Of a stretch of DNA of 32,245 bases, positions 16,367 to 24,693 are shown one piece after another. The position numbers were made by a program, and so were the translations under genes. The stretch lies in NCBI GenBank assembly GCA_905480385.1, contig CAJQQC010000166.1, positions 1 to 32,245 on the forward strand. The letters are read 5' to 3'. The first letter of the stretch is position 1, and each line of letters opens with the position of its first letter. Origin of the DNA: an uncultured Winogradskyella sp. Lineage in GTDB: Bacteria > Bacteroidota > Bacteroidia > Flavobacteriales > Flavobacteriaceae. The notes under the pieces are model-generated. The model did not search any database, was not told the DNA's origin, and saw only the letters and a list, made by a program, of their open reading frames with translations.

Positions 16367-17779
16367 TTAACTTGTTTTCAATCCTAATGCTTTTCCTTTT
16401 TTTAACATTAACTCAAAAGCAGCATCATATTCATTGGGTATTTCACCATCTAAAATAGCTTCTTTAATGGCTTCCTTAATGATACCAATCTCTTTCGAGG
16501 GTTTTAAGTTGAAGGTTTTCATAATCTCTTCACCAGTTACTGGCGGTTGAAAATTCCGTACATGATCACGTTCTTCGACTTCAACTATTTTGTCTCTTAC
16601 AATTTTAAAATTGTTATGATACTTCTTGAATTTTTTTGGATTCTTAGTCGTTATATCTGCTTCGCAAAGTGTCATTAAATCATCAACATTGTCCCCAGCA
16701 TCAAAGACCAAACGTCTTACTGCGGAATCCGTAACTTCTGAGGCTAAGACTATTGGACGAGAGCTCATAAATACCATTTTCTGAACAAATTTCATCTTAT
16801 CATTCAATGGCATCTTTAGTCTTTTAAATAATTTATAAACCATTTTTGAGCCTACAAATTCGTGACCATGAAAAGTCCATCCAATCCGCTTATAAAATCT
16901 TTTTGTAGGTGCTTTGCCAATATCATGAAGTAACGCAGCCCAACTTAACCATAAGTTATCTGTGGTTTTGCAGATATTATCAACGACTTCTAAAGTGTGA
17001 TAAAAATTATCTTTATGACGTTGTCCTTCAATATCCTCAACACCTTTAAGTGCTGTAAGCTCTGGCAATATATAATCTAGAATCCCCGTTTTCTCTAAGT
17101 GAATAAATCCTATCGAAGGTTTATCACTTTCTAGAATTTTATTTAATTCTGTAACAACCCGCTCTTTTGTAATGATATTTATGCGCTCTTTATTTTTTGA
17201 TATGGCTTTTGAAGAATCATCTTCAATTGTAAAATTTAGTTGAGTTGCAAAACGAATAGCACGCATCATGCGTAATGGATCGTCAGAATAAGTAATGTCT
17301 GGATTTAAAGGTGTTCTAATAATACCATTATCTAAGTCTGAAACACCGTTAAATGGATCTAAAAGTTGACCAAAATTACTTTTATTTAGTGCTATTGCCA
17401 ATGCATTTATTGTAAAATCACGACGATTTTGATCATCTTTTAATGTGCCGTTTTCTACAACAGGATTTCGACTATCTTCAGTATAACTTTCTTTACGCGC
17501 GCCAACAAATTCTATTTCAATATCCTCATGTTTAAGCATCGCAGTGCCGTAGGTTTTAAAAACCTGAACTTTTGGTTTACTTGGTAAGTTATCTGCAACA
17601 TGTTGCGCTAACTCAATACCACTTCCAATAGCAACAATATCAATATCTTTTGCATTGCCACGCTCCAGTAAATAATCGCGAACAAAACCACCAATTACAT
17701 AAGCATCTACACTTAAGGCATCTGCAGATTGCGAAATGATTTTAAAAACAGGATGTTGTAATGCTTTTTTGTAAGTCAT
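16367..17779 (-). CDS. cca: CCA tRNA nucleotidyltransferase / HD domain protein (470 aa)
   Basis: Adds or repairs the 3' CCA of tRNAs (class II nucleotidyltransferase fold). Visible parts: the nucleotide-binding [20 protein letters not shown] with metal-binding D45 and D47, the [11 protein letters not shown] motif (118-128), [12 protein letters not shown] (167-178) of the head/neck, and an HD phosphohydrolase domain with FYHTLEVV and ALLHDIGK (H285-D286). Length and domain order fit the Bacteroidota form, which carries a C-terminal HD domain. Poly(A) polymerase activity is the alternative in this superfamily and cannot be excluded from sequence. It heads a compact three-gene operon and has a -7 box at 17814-17821. 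Confidence 0.9.
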   Translation of the reverse strand: MTYKKALQHPVFKIISQSADALSVDAYVIGGFVRDYLLERGNAKDIDIVAIGSGIELAQHVADNLPSKPKVQVFKTYGTAMLKHEDIEIEFVGARKESYTEDSRNPVVENGTLKDDQNRRDFTINALAIALNKSNFGQLLDPFNGVSDLDNGIIRTPLNPDITYSDDPLRMMRAIRFATQLNFTIEDDSSKAISKNKERINIITKERVVTELNKILESDKPSIGFIHLEKTGILDYILPELTALKGVEDIEGQRHKDNFYHTLEVVDNICKTTDNLWLSWAALLHDIGKAPTKRFYKRIGWTFHGHEFVGSKMVYKLFKRLKMPLNDKMKFVQKMVFMSSRPIVLASEVTDSAVRRLVFDAGDNVDDLMTLCEADITTKNPKKFKKYHNNFKIVRDKIVEVEERDHVRNFQPPVTGEEIMKTFNLKPSKEIGIIKEAIKEAILDGEIPNEYDAAFELMLKKGKALGLKTS

Positions 17780-17813
17780 TTATGCTGTAAAATAAGCGCT
17801 GATTTTCAAGACG

Positions 17814-17821
17814 CAAATTTA
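17814..17821 (-). promoter_or_regulatory. -7 promoter element of the cca operon (TAAATTTG)
   Basis: The minus strand reads TAAATTTG, an exact TAnnTTTG match 34 bp upstream of the cca start codon. No convincing -33 TTG is seen at the usual spacing. Confidence 0.45.
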
Positions 17822-17869
17822 CAAGATTAATAGGTTGTTTAATAATTTGGATTGGCTTTTCTGACGTCC

Positions 17870-18116
17870 TTAATTAATTTTTTGTTCAAATGATTGCAAA
17901 TCTTCACGCAAAAGATTGCCAATAAATACTTCATGATTATATTTAGTGGTGTGATTTTGAGTCAAAAAAAACTGATCATTCATTAAAGGGCAGGTATTCA
18001 ACATTATAATAACCGTAAGTAGCCATAATGTGGAGATAACTTATGTATTTCAACTTGAAATAAAAATTAACTAAATCTGCATCTGAAGGAATTTGTTTGC
18101 TTATTTTTTTCAGCAT
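17870..18116 (-). pseudogene. Possible decayed gene remnant in two frames
   Basis: This lies in the 604-bp gap between cca and the FkbM gene. A 46-residue frame runs 18116-17976 (opening MLKKISKQIPSDADLVNFYF, ending NVEYLPFNE). It is followed, shifted by one frame, by a stretch from 17983 to a stop at 17870 (opening MNDQFFLTQNHTTKYNHE, ending LREDLQSFEQKIN). Both have protein-like composition, and together they read like the end of one larger protein with a frameshift between about 17976 and 18040. The last segment vaguely recalls sulfotransferase C-termini, but I do not recognise it firmly. Two open frames of this size could also occur by chance in AT-rich DNA. Apart from this and the promoters at both ends, I see nothing else in 17780-18383. 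Confidence 0.3.
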
Positions 18117-18349
18117 ATTATAAAAACTTTAGCATAATTATAATAAGAGTTCTTTGTAACAAGATGAGTTATTTTGATCAATCTTTGTTAGTATTCTACT
18201 AAAAGCCATATGACAATTTCTGAAATACCTTTACTAAGACTATTATTAGATTTTCATAAAATATGGTAGTAAAATTGAAGACAAATAGACCATAAACAGA
18301 TTCTAGCAGAATAAATAAATACTTGCTGTTACGATTGCAAATATCTTTC

Positions 18350-18357
18350 TACTTTTG
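18350..18357 (+). promoter_or_regulatory. -7 promoter element of the FkbM-GT2-kinase operon (TACTTTTG)
   Basis: TACTTTTG fits TAnnTTTG exactly and lies 26 bp upstream of the ATG at 18384, implying a leader of about 20-23 nt. The nearest TTG upstream (18323-18325) is 24 nt away, somewhat far for a -33 box. Confidence 0.45.
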
Positions 18358-18383
18358 TCATTTACTTATTACTTCCATATTTT

Positions 18384-19313
18384 ATGAATATAATGAATGT
18401 ATTTGCTGAAGGTTTTTCGGGATTAAGCCGTCGTTTACCAAGGCACCGTAAACTCAACCAACTTTACAAACATATTAATTGGGTGTTTTTAACCTTTGGT
18501 GCCAATCCTATTGTGAATGCAAAAATGGATGACGGTACTACTATAAAAGTAGATTTATCTACTAGAACAGAGCGCATGGCATTTTACACTGGCGCATATG
18601 ATTCAGATTTATTAGATATCATAAAAGCCCTTTTAGATGCGGATAAAAACTTTTTGGATGTTGGTGCAAATATTGGCTTTTATGCAGTATCTATATCTCA
18701 GCAACTTATGGGTAATAAAGGTAATGGTAAAGTTTTTGCTTTTGAACCGTTTGCGGGAAATTTTAAAAGATTGAAACATAATATTCAAACAAATCATCTC
18801 AGTGATTATTGTAAACTGAATAATTTTGGTTTGTCTAATGAAAACAGAACAACGGTTATTACGCTTCGTGAAGATTTTAAACACGGTTCTAATACCGGAA
18901 ATGCATCAATACCTACAAGTAAAGGTATGGATGAAGGTTTTAAAACGTCTTCTATAGAACTGAAAACTTTAGATGGCGTTTGGACTTCGAGTTTTAATAA
19001 TTTTGGTAAAATAGATTTAATAAAAATGGATATTGAAGGTCATGAAGATTTCTGTTTTAAAGGTGGTGTTAAAACTATTAAAAATCATCGTCCTACAATT
19101 ATGATGGAAGTTAATAAACCTTATTATCAGGCTCGTAATGTAGATTTAGATGCTATTTTTCTACCCTTGATACCCGAAAAATATACTATTTTTAGAGCGC
19201 AAAAAGTAGGTTGGAAACCGTTAAATTCATTACATGAATGTGATAAAGTAGATAATGTATTTATGGTGCCAAATGAAAAATTAGAAATGGATACTTACAG
19301 TATCTTTAAATAG
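18384..19313 (+). CDS. FkbM family methyltransferase (309 aa)
   Basis: A SAM-dependent methyltransferase of the FkbM family, which O-methylates sugars or similar hydroxyls. The SAM-binding motif is FLDVGANIGFYAV (90-102), followed by KVFAFEPFAGNFKRL (motif II with the acidic E) and IDLIKMDIEGHEDFCFKGG, the family hallmark. Length is normal. It is the first gene of a plus-strand set with a glycosyltransferase (17 bp downstream) and a WaaP-like kinase, so the likely substrate is a surface-glycan sugar, probably in lipooligosaccharide; that is inference. An in-frame second ATG four codons in (MNIM) is an alternative start. Confidence 0.88.
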   Translation: MNIMNVFAEGFSGLSRRLPRHRKLNQLYKHINWVFLTFGANPIVNAKMDDGTTIKVDLSTRTERMAFYTGAYDSDLLDIIKALLDADKNFLDVGANIGFYAVSISQQLMGNKGNGKVFAFEPFAGNFKRLKHNIQTNHLSDYCKLNNFGLSNENRTTVITLREDFKHGSNTGNASIPTSKGMDEGFKTSSIELKTLDGVWTSSFNNFGKIDLIKMDIEGHEDFCFKGGVKTIKNHRPTIMMEVNKPYYQARNVDLDAIFLPLIPEKYTIFRAQKVGWKPLNSLHECDKVDNVFMVPNEKLEMDTYSIFK

Positions 19314-19330
19314 AATCTTGAAGATCATAT

Positions 19331-20119
19331 ATGCTTAAATCTAGTTTAATTATTTCTACTTACAATTGGTCTGAAGCTTTGGATTTGGTGCTTAAAAGTG
19401 CATTACTACAATCGGAGTTACCCAATGAAATTATAATAGCTGATGATGGCTCTACAGATGAAACAAAAACTCTAATTGCATCATACACTAAAAAATCTAA
19501 AATCCCTATAATTCATATTTGGCATAAAGATAAGGGTTTTAAAAAAGCAGAAATATTAAACAAAGCGATTGCTAAAGCCCAAGGCCAATATATCATACAA
19601 GTTGATGGCGATTGTATTATGCATCGAAACTTTGTCAAAGATCATATAAGTTTTTCAAGTAAGGGACAATACCTTCATGGAAGTCGTGTAAATATTCAGA
19701 AATATTATTTAGAGACTTTATTTAAAAATCGTCAAGTAGATTTTAAGTTTTACTCTAAAGGAATCAAGAAAAGGACAAGAGCCATGTATATCCCTTTTTT
19801 ATCAAATTTTTATAAAAAAAAGGAGAATTTCTCATCTAAATATAGAGGTTGTAACACTTCTTTCTTTAAATCAGACTTCTTAACAATTAACGGTTACAAC
19901 GAGAGATTTGAAGGTTGGGGCAGAGAAGATTCCGAATTAGCAATACGATTTCATAATCTTGGTCTTTTTGCTAGACGATTACGCTTTAAGGGTATTGTGT
20001 TTCATATTTACCATCCAGAAAAGTCAAAAAACAGATTAGAACTTAACAATTCTATTGAACAAAAGACAATTAAGGATAAAAGTATTAAGACTGAAAAAGG
20101 AATTAATCAATATCTGTAA
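19331..20119 (+). CDS. Glycosyltransferase family 2, with GT7-type C-terminal part (262 aa)
   Basis: An inverting GT-A fold glycosyltransferase, probably building lipooligosaccharide core or a related glycan. The N-terminal part has SLIISTYNWSEALDLVL, IIIADDGSTDET and the metal-binding DGDC (DxD-like). The C-terminal part has GYNERFEGWGREDSELAIRF, a galactosyltransferase-like acceptor motif with the catalytic ED. The block IIHIWHKDKGFKKAEILNKA is shared with the GT2 at 21696-22517 (IQHIWHEDNGFQKTIILNKA), so these two are paralogues. It starts 17 bp after the FkbM gene and ends 8 bp before the kinase gene. Donor and acceptor cannot be told. Confidence 0.9.
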   Translation: MLKSSLIISTYNWSEALDLVLKSALLQSELPNEIIIADDGSTDETKTLIASYTKKSKIPIIHIWHKDKGFKKAEILNKAIAKAQGQYIIQVDGDCIMHRNFVKDHISFSSKGQYLHGSRVNIQKYYLETLFKNRQVDFKFYSKGIKKRTRAMYIPFLSNFYKKKENFSSKYRGCNTSFFKSDFLTINGYNERFEGWGREDSELAIRFHNLGLFARRLRFKGIVFHIYHPEKSKNRLELNNSIEQKTIKDKSIKTEKGINQYL

Positions 20120-20127
20120 TTTACGCT

Positions 20128-20886
20128 ATGAAAAAAAATTTTGTATCAGATAATAAAGCATTTAACACCCAACTTTTAGATTTTATACTAAATTTTAAAA
20201 GCCTTGGTGATATGTTTAATGATGGTGATAGAAATGTTATCAAAACAATGACTATTGACGGTGTGTTGGTTAATGTAAAGTCTTTTAGAACACCCAATAT
20301 TATCAATAAAATTGTATATCGCTTTTTCAGAAACTCAAAAGCGCAGCGCTCATTTGAGTATGCTCAATATTTAGAAAATCATGATTTTGGTACACCAAAA
20401 CCATTAGGTTATTTTGAGAATAGTTCGGCATTAATTTTCAGGGATAGTTATTATGCTAGTGAGCATTTAAAAGCCGATTTGACTTACAGAGAGTTAACAA
20501 CGGATTTAAATTACCCAAATCATGAGGACATATTAAGAGCTTTTACTCGTTTTTCATTTAAGCTTCATCAAAATGGTATTAATTTCTTAGATCATTCTCC
20601 TGGAAATACATTAATAGTATTAAATAATGATGATTATAAGTTTTATTTGGTGGATTTAAACCGAATGCAGTTTGGTCCAATGGATTTCTTAACCCGAATG
20701 AAAAACTTTTCTAAATTGACTACGCATAAACCTATGGTAAAAGTTATGAGTAGTGAATATGCGAAAGTTTCTGGTGAAGATGAGTCACTTATTTTCAATA
20801 CCATGTGGAAAGAAACTCAGGATTTTCAAGAGCGTTATTACAGAAAAAAACGTTTAAAAAAGAAGCTTAAATTCTGGAAAAAATAA
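20128..20886 (+). CDS. Lipopolysaccharide kinase, InaA/WaaP-like family (252 aa)
   Basis: A kinase-fold protein of the Kdo/WaaP/InaA group, predicted to phosphorylate a core sugar of lipooligosaccharide on the cytoplasmic side. The catalytic loop is FLDHSPGNTLIV (about 152-163, catalytic D with downstream N), and the metal-binding D is in FYLVDLNRMQFG (about 172-183). The N-terminal lobe with VNVKSFRTPN holds the probable ATP-binding Lys. Length is right for the Bacteroidota form. It is the last gene of the FkbM-GT2 set and ends one base before the convergent GT2 gene, leaving no room for a dedicated terminator. Confidence 0.82.
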   Translation: MKKNFVSDNKAFNTQLLDFILNFKSLGDMFNDGDRNVIKTMTIDGVLVNVKSFRTPNIINKIVYRFFRNSKAQRSFEYAQYLENHDFGTPKPLGYFENSSALIFRDSYYASEHLKADLTYRELTTDLNYPNHEDILRAFTRFSFKLHQNGINFLDHSPGNTLIVLNNDDYKFYLVDLNRMQFGPMDFLTRMKNFSKLTTHKPMVKVMSSEYAKVSGEDESLIFNTMWKETQDFQERYYRKKRLKKKLKFWKK

Positions 20887-20887
20887 A

Positions 20888-21652
20888 TTAATCCTTATTT
20901 TTTTTCTGAAGCTCGTAGAGTTTAGTATACTTCAAAAAAGTAATATTGGCCGTTTGAGCACATATTACAAAACCATTTATACCGTCCAAAAACCCAAATC
21001 TTAGAAAGTAAGCTTTAAAAAAAGCCCAGGTTGGATTAAATACAATTTTCCAAAAATTAGATTTTTTACCTTCTTCAAAGTAGGCTTTTGCAGATATTGA
21101 AGAAAAATATTCTGTTTTTTTATTAAACTCAGAATAGGATTGATAAGTCATGTGAAGGATATCACCTTTTAGATCTCCAACCTTTGTATTATTTTCATGG
21201 AAACTAACATGCTCATGGATTTTATGACCATCCCAAAATGCTTTTCTTCTATCAAAAACACGTAGTTTTCTGTTAGGATACCAGTCAGAATGTTTTATCC
21301 ATTGACCACAAAAATTATTGAATCTGTTACAGTAGTAACCATCATGAGTCCAATTTTCTTTTAAGTTTAGGATTGATTTTTGAAGTTCTTCAGATAAAGA
21401 TTCGTCTCCATCAAGGGAAACAATATGATCATGAGATGCTTTTTTTAAAGCAAAGTTTTTCTGTGCAACATAGCCTAAAAATTCTTGTTCTATGAGGGTC
21501 ACCTTAAACTTATTGCAAATGGCTTTAGTATTGTCAGTTGAATAAGAATCAACAACAACTATCTCGTCTACAATATCTACTAAAGATTCTAAACATTTTT
21601 TTATGTTTCGTTCTTCATTTAATGTAATAATTACAGCAGAAAGTTTAATCAT
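20888..21652 (-). CDS. Glycosyltransferase family 2, LPS core type (254 aa)
   Basis: A GT-A fold glycosyltransferase resembling the WaaE/KdtX group of LPS core beta-glucosyltransferases. Seen: KLSAVIITLNEERNIKKCLESL, DEIVVVDSYSTDNT, the QKNFALKKASHDHIVSLDGDE block with the DGDE metal site, and the later YPNRKLRVFDRRKAFWDGHKIHEHV typical of this subgroup. The C-terminus has a membrane-associating stretch (ARG/aromatic-rich, TWAFFKAYFLRFGFLDGINGFVI). It is divergent from the GT2 at 21696 (43-bp gap) and convergent with the kinase gene. I see no clear promoter for it. Specific sugar unknown. Confidence 0.9.
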   Translation of the reverse strand: MIKLSAVIITLNEERNIKKCLESLVDIVDEIVVVDSYSTDNTKAICNKFKVTLIEQEFLGYVAQKNFALKKASHDHIVSLDGDESLSEELQKSILNLKENWTHDGYYCNRFNNFCGQWIKHSDWYPNRKLRVFDRRKAFWDGHKIHEHVSFHENNTKVGDLKGDILHMTYQSYSEFNKKTEYFSSISAKAYFEEGKKSNFWKIVFNPTWAFFKAYFLRFGFLDGINGFVICAQTANITFLKYTKLYELQKKNKD

Positions 21653-21682
21653 TTGCTTAAAAATGTATTTGGTAAAAATAAC

Positions 21683-21690
21683 TATTTTTG
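21683..21690 (+). promoter_or_regulatory. -7 promoter element of the second GT2 (TATTTTTG)
   Basis: TATTTTTG fits TAnnTTTG and ends 5 bp before the ATG at 21696, so transcription would begin at or just before the start codon, giving an almost leaderless mRNA. No -33 TTG is found at the usual distance, so this is tentative. Confidence 0.35.
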
Positions 21691-21695
21691 ACCCA

Positions 21696-22517
21696 ATGTA
21701 TAAAATAGATATTTCTGTAATAATTAGTACTTATAATAGCCCAGCATGGTTAGAGAAAGTACTGTGGAGTTTTAACCAGCAAACATTTAAAAACTTTGAG
21801 GTTGTTCTTGCTGATGACGGTTCTAGTTCAGAGACCAAACAATTAATAGATGCCATTGGTAAAGAAGTGTCTTATCCAATCCAGCATATTTGGCACGAAG
21901 ATAATGGCTTCCAAAAAACCATAATACTTAACAAAGCAACAGTAGCTAGCAAAGGTGACTACTTAGTCTACACCGATGGTGATTGTATTTCAAGAGCTGA
22001 CTTTTTACAAGTGCATGCAAATTATAGAGCAGAAGGTTACTTTCTCTCTGGTGGTTATTTTAAGTTGCCAATGTCTATAAGTCAATTAATCTCCAAAGAA
22101 GATATAGAAAGTCAACAATGTTTTGATATTGATTGGTTAAAAACACATGGCTTAAAATCATCTTTTAAGAATAATAAAATAACTGCTAAAGGTTTAAAAG
22201 AAAAACTTTTAAATAAATTGACACCAACAACAGCAACTTGGAACGGACATAATTCTTCAGGTTATAAAAAAGATATTATCGATGCTAATGGATATGACGA
22301 GCGCATGCAGTATGGTGGTGAGGATAGAGAATTGGGAGAGCGTTTATTTAATTCTGGTATCAAAGCAAAGCAAATAAGATACTCTGCCATTTGTTTGCAT
22401 TTAGATCATGCTAGAGGATATGTGAAGCCAGAAATGATTAAAAAAAATCTTAATATTAGAACGGTAACTAAACGCGATAAAGTTACCAAAACACCTTACG
22501 GAATTAAGAAGCTTTAA
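21696..22517 (+). CDS. Glycosyltransferase family 2, GT7-type C-terminal part (273 aa)
   Basis: A paralogue of the GT2 at 19331-20119. It has DISVIISTYNSPAWLEKVL, VVLADDGSSSET, IQHIWHEDNGFQKTIILNKA, the DGDC metal motif, and the C-terminal NGYDERMQYGGEDRELGERL with catalytic ED. The frame stays open upstream to 21603, but the GT-A fold begins right after the Met at 21696 (MYKIDISVII). The longer version would overlap the divergent neighbour by 50 bp, so 21696 is preferred; 21663 is a possible alternative. Its last 14 bases overlap the end of the convergent GT9 gene. It is probably part of lipooligosaccharide assembly. Confidence 0.88.
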   Translation: MYKIDISVIISTYNSPAWLEKVLWSFNQQTFKNFEVVLADDGSSSETKQLIDAIGKEVSYPIQHIWHEDNGFQKTIILNKATVASKGDYLVYTDGDCISRADFLQVHANYRAEGYFLSGGYFKLPMSISQLISKEDIESQQCFDIDWLKTHGLKSSFKNNKITAKGLKEKLLNKLTPTTATWNGHNSSGYKKDIIDANGYDERMQYGGEDRELGERLFNSGIKAKQIRYSAICLHLDHARGYVKPEMIKKNLNIRTVTKRDKVTKTPYGIKKL

Positions 22518-23574
22518 ACTGTTTTAAGTAGTCTTTAAGTTTAGGAGTAATGAGTTCAGGAGTGAAATTATTATACAAATCCGACGATTGTTTTTTCATT
22601 TGCTTTGCCGTCTTGCCTATATAAATTTCAGGATTTTTATCTTTTAAATGTATAGACGTATGCCGCTTATCATCATCAAACATATTCCAAGCTTCTTTTT
22701 CTATCCAAGGAGAAAATATTGTAAAGGTTGGAATGTTTAACGCTTTTGCCATATTTATAGCACCACCTTCATTTCCAATTAAAGCGTCACAATGCGATGT
22801 CAATGCTAAAAAATTACGTAGACTTTTACCAAAAACATTAAAGTAGATTTGCTTTTGAGTTTTCGGTTGACATAATGTAAAAATAGCCTTAGCGTCTTCT
22901 ATTTGCTTTGGTATGTAATTGAATAGTATTTGACTTTTAGGATGTTCATTAACAATGCAATCAATAATTTTTGCCATATATCCAAACGGATATGTTTTAT
23001 TGATACCGCTTCCTAAAACACCTATCATAAAAAGAGGTTTTTCTAAATGTAGATGATTAGCCTCTAAAAAACGTTTGGCTTCAGTTTTTTCAGAGTTAGT
23101 AAGGAAAATCTTTGGTCTTACAATTTTACTAGTGTCAATATTTAATGGCTCTAATAGTTGCATTCTATTTTCTATAGCTAGTCCAGCGTTTGTTTTAGCT
23201 ATGGTTTCATTTCTGTAAGTATGCGAATATATAAATGCAGTATAGTGCTTATACTTCGAGATTTTTGTCTTTGCCTTAGATTTAAATGAGATGATATTAC
23301 TTGATGTTTTTGAGTAAACATCAATGATAACATCATAGTTTTCATTTCTTAATATCTTGGCAAATTCGAATAACTTTCGTTTACTTTTTTCGTGTTCTGG
23401 AGTAAAGAATTGAACTTTATCAATAAACGGATTTCCTTCAACTACAGGATATGTATGTGTATTGATAAGGTAATGTAATTCAGAGTCTGGGTATTTGTTT
23501 TTTATAGCTTCAAAAAGGATACTGGATGCCAATACATCACCTATCATTTTTTGCTGAATAATTAATACCTTCAT
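22504..23574 (-). CDS. Glycosyltransferase family 9, heptosyltransferase-like (356 aa)
   Basis: A GT-B fold enzyme of the LPS heptosyltransferase family, transferring a core sugar on the inner face of the cytoplasmic membrane. Seen: MKVLIIQQKMIGDVLASSILFEAIK (N-terminal acceptor-binding loop), SELHYLINTHTYPVVEGNPFID, PLFMIGVLGSG near the domain linker, and the nucleotide-sugar binding LTSHCDALIGNEGGAINMAKALNIPTFTIFSPW (two Gly before A-x-N as in the family). Normal length. It converges on the second GT2 with a 14-bp overlap of coding ends. The start ATG at 23574 gives the standard N-terminus. The substrate (heptose or another sugar) cannot be fixed from sequence. Confidence 0.88.
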   Translation of the reverse strand: MKVLIIQQKMIGDVLASSILFEAIKNKYPDSELHYLINTHTYPVVEGNPFIDKVQFFTPEHEKSKRKLFEFAKILRNENYDVIIDVYSKTSSNIISFKSKAKTKISKYKHYTAFIYSHTYRNETIAKTNAGLAIENRMQLLEPLNIDTSKIVRPKIFLTNSEKTEAKRFLEANHLHLEKPLFMIGVLGSGINKTYPFGYMAKIIDCIVNEHPKSQILFNYIPKQIEDAKAIFTLCQPKTQKQIYFNVFGKSLRNFLALTSHCDALIGNEGGAINMAKALNIPTFTIFSPWIEKEAWNMFDDDKRHTSIHLKDKNPEIYIGKTAKQMKKQSSDLYNNFTPELITPKLKDYLKQFKAS

Positions 23575-23592
23575 TTTAGCAAATTACAACTA

Positions 23593-23642
23593 AAAAACAC
23601 CAAATTCCAAATAGAATAAACTACATAGAATTTGATGTTTTT
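23593..23642 (-). terminator. Probable intrinsic terminator after dapD
   Basis: Arms 23593-23607 and 23628-23642 form a 15-bp stem with one mismatch and a 20-nt loop. On the minus strand the stem ends in a T6 run, 28 bp after the dapD stop codon. On the plus strand it is followed by a T-rich tract too. The loop is large for a classic terminator. Confidence 0.5.
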
Positions 23643-23670
23643 ATTTTTTTGAAGTTTTATTTTAAATGAT

Positions 23671-24486
23671 TTAAACCGCTACATTGTATTCGCGTAGAGC
23701 ATCATTTAGTGAGGTCTTTTTATCAGTACTTTCCTTTCGTTTTCCTATGATTAAGGCACATGGTACTTGGAATTCTCCAGCACTAAATGTTTTGGTATAA
23801 CTTCCAGGGATAACAACAGAACGTGCAGGTACACGACCTTTCATTTCAACAGGTGTATCACCAGTGACATCTATTATTTTGGTACTCATAGTTAGTACTA
23901 CATTTGCACCTAATACAGCCTCTTTTTCGACACGTACGCCTTCTACAACAATACATCTACTTCCTATAAATGCACCATCTTCGATAATTACTGGAGCAGC
24001 TTGTAATGGTTCTAAAACGCCGCCAATACCAACACCACCAGAAAGATGCACATTCTTACCAATTTGAGCACAACTACCAACTGTTGCCCAAGTATCTACC
24101 ATTGTGCCTTCATCAACGTAGGCACCGATATTTACATAACTTGGCATCATAATTACACCCTTTGCGATGTAGGCTCCATGACGTGCAACAGCGTTTGGTA
24201 CAACTCTAATTCCTTTTTCTGCATAACCAGTTTTAAGTGGCATTTTATCATGGTATTCAAAAATACCAGCTTCAATAGTTTCCATTTTCTGGATAGGGAA
24301 ATACAAAACAACAGCTTTTTTAACCCACTCGTTTACTTGCCAACCATCATCAGTTGGTTCTGCAACTCTAAGTTCTCCGCTATCAATAAGGTTAATTACT
24401 GTTCTGATAGCATCTGTAGTTTCTTTATTTTGTAATTGAGAACGGTCGTTCCATGCTGTTTCTATAATCGTTTGTATGTCTTTCAT
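23671..24486 (-). CDS. dapD: Tetrahydrodipicolinate N-succinyltransferase (271 aa)
   Basis: Catalyses succinyl-CoA-dependent N-succinylation of 2,3,4,5-tetrahydropyridine-2,6-dicarboxylate in the diaminopimelate/lysine pathway. The N-terminal helical region (TIIETAWNDRSQL) is followed by a left-handed parallel beta-helix of hexapeptide repeats (VVPNAVARHGAYIAKGVIMMPSYVNIGAYVDEGTMVD, then GAFIGSRCIVVEGVRVEKEAVLGANVVL). The motifs DTWATVGSCAQIG and HLSGGVGIGGVLEP are the DapD active-site signatures. Length is standard. It is a single-gene unit, divergent from ruvX, with a promoter at 24504-24511 and a probable terminator behind it. Confidence 0.96.
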   Translation of the reverse strand: MKDIQTIIETAWNDRSQLQNKETTDAIRTVINLIDSGELRVAEPTDDGWQVNEWVKKAVVLYFPIQKMETIEAGIFEYHDKMPLKTGYAEKGIRVVPNAVARHGAYIAKGVIMMPSYVNIGAYVDEGTMVDTWATVGSCAQIGKNVHLSGGVGIGGVLEPLQAAPVIIEDGAFIGSRCIVVEGVRVEKEAVLGANVVLTMSTKIIDVTGDTPVEMKGRVPARSVVIPGSYTKTFSAGEFQVPCALIIGKRKESTDKKTSLNDALREYNVAV

Positions 24487-24503
24487 TATTCTTAATTAAA
24501 AAT

Positions 24504-24511
24504 CAAAGATA
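24504..24511 (-). promoter_or_regulatory. -7 promoter element of dapD (TATCTTTG)
   Basis: The minus strand reads TATCTTTG, an exact TAnnTTTG match 17 bp upstream of the dapD ATG, giving a leader of about 12-15 nt. No clear -33 TTG. Confidence 0.5.
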
Positions 24512-24630
24512 CGCTCTTAGATATTTTTGTAAAATATTTTAGAAACATTTGTGACTTATTTATAAAATCAGGGTCTTAATCGATATAAAGCACTTTTAAG
24601 AATGATTTTTAAAAGGTTTATTGATTGGTA

Positions 24631-24677
24631 GTTAGAATAAAAGCGTTCTTTGCCCCAAAGAGCGTTTTTATTCTAAC
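24631..24677. repeat. 22-bp-arm inverted repeat in the dapD/ruvX promoter region
   Basis: The arms 24631-24652 and 24656-24677 match at 20 of 22 positions around a CCC loop (opening GTTAGAATAAAA, closing TTTTTATTCTAAC). Both differences would be G-U pairs if the plus strand is transcribed, but A-C mismatches in the minus-strand RNA. The right arm ends on the base before the ruvX -7 box. It has no T-tract on either side that would make it a terminator. Confidence 0.75.
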
Positions 24678-24685
24678 TATCTTTG
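24678..24685 (+). promoter_or_regulatory. -7 promoter element of ruvX (TATCTTTG)
   Basis: TATCTTTG ends 8 bp before the ATG at 24694 and directly abuts the inverted repeat 24631-24677. The nearest TTTG upstream (24649-24652) is 25 nt away and lies inside the left arm of that repeat. Confidence 0.5.
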
Positions 24686-24693
24686 CGCCAAAT

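Noticed and set aside
21603..21695. N-terminal extension of the second GT2 to 21603
   Set aside because: It overlaps the divergent GT2 by 50 bp, is not family-like, and a -7 box lies just before the ATG at 21696.
24625..24693. Longer ruvX start at 24625
   Set aside because: The extension is translated from the inverted repeat and lies upstream of the -7 box; the family opening is MGRLLAIDYG at 24694.
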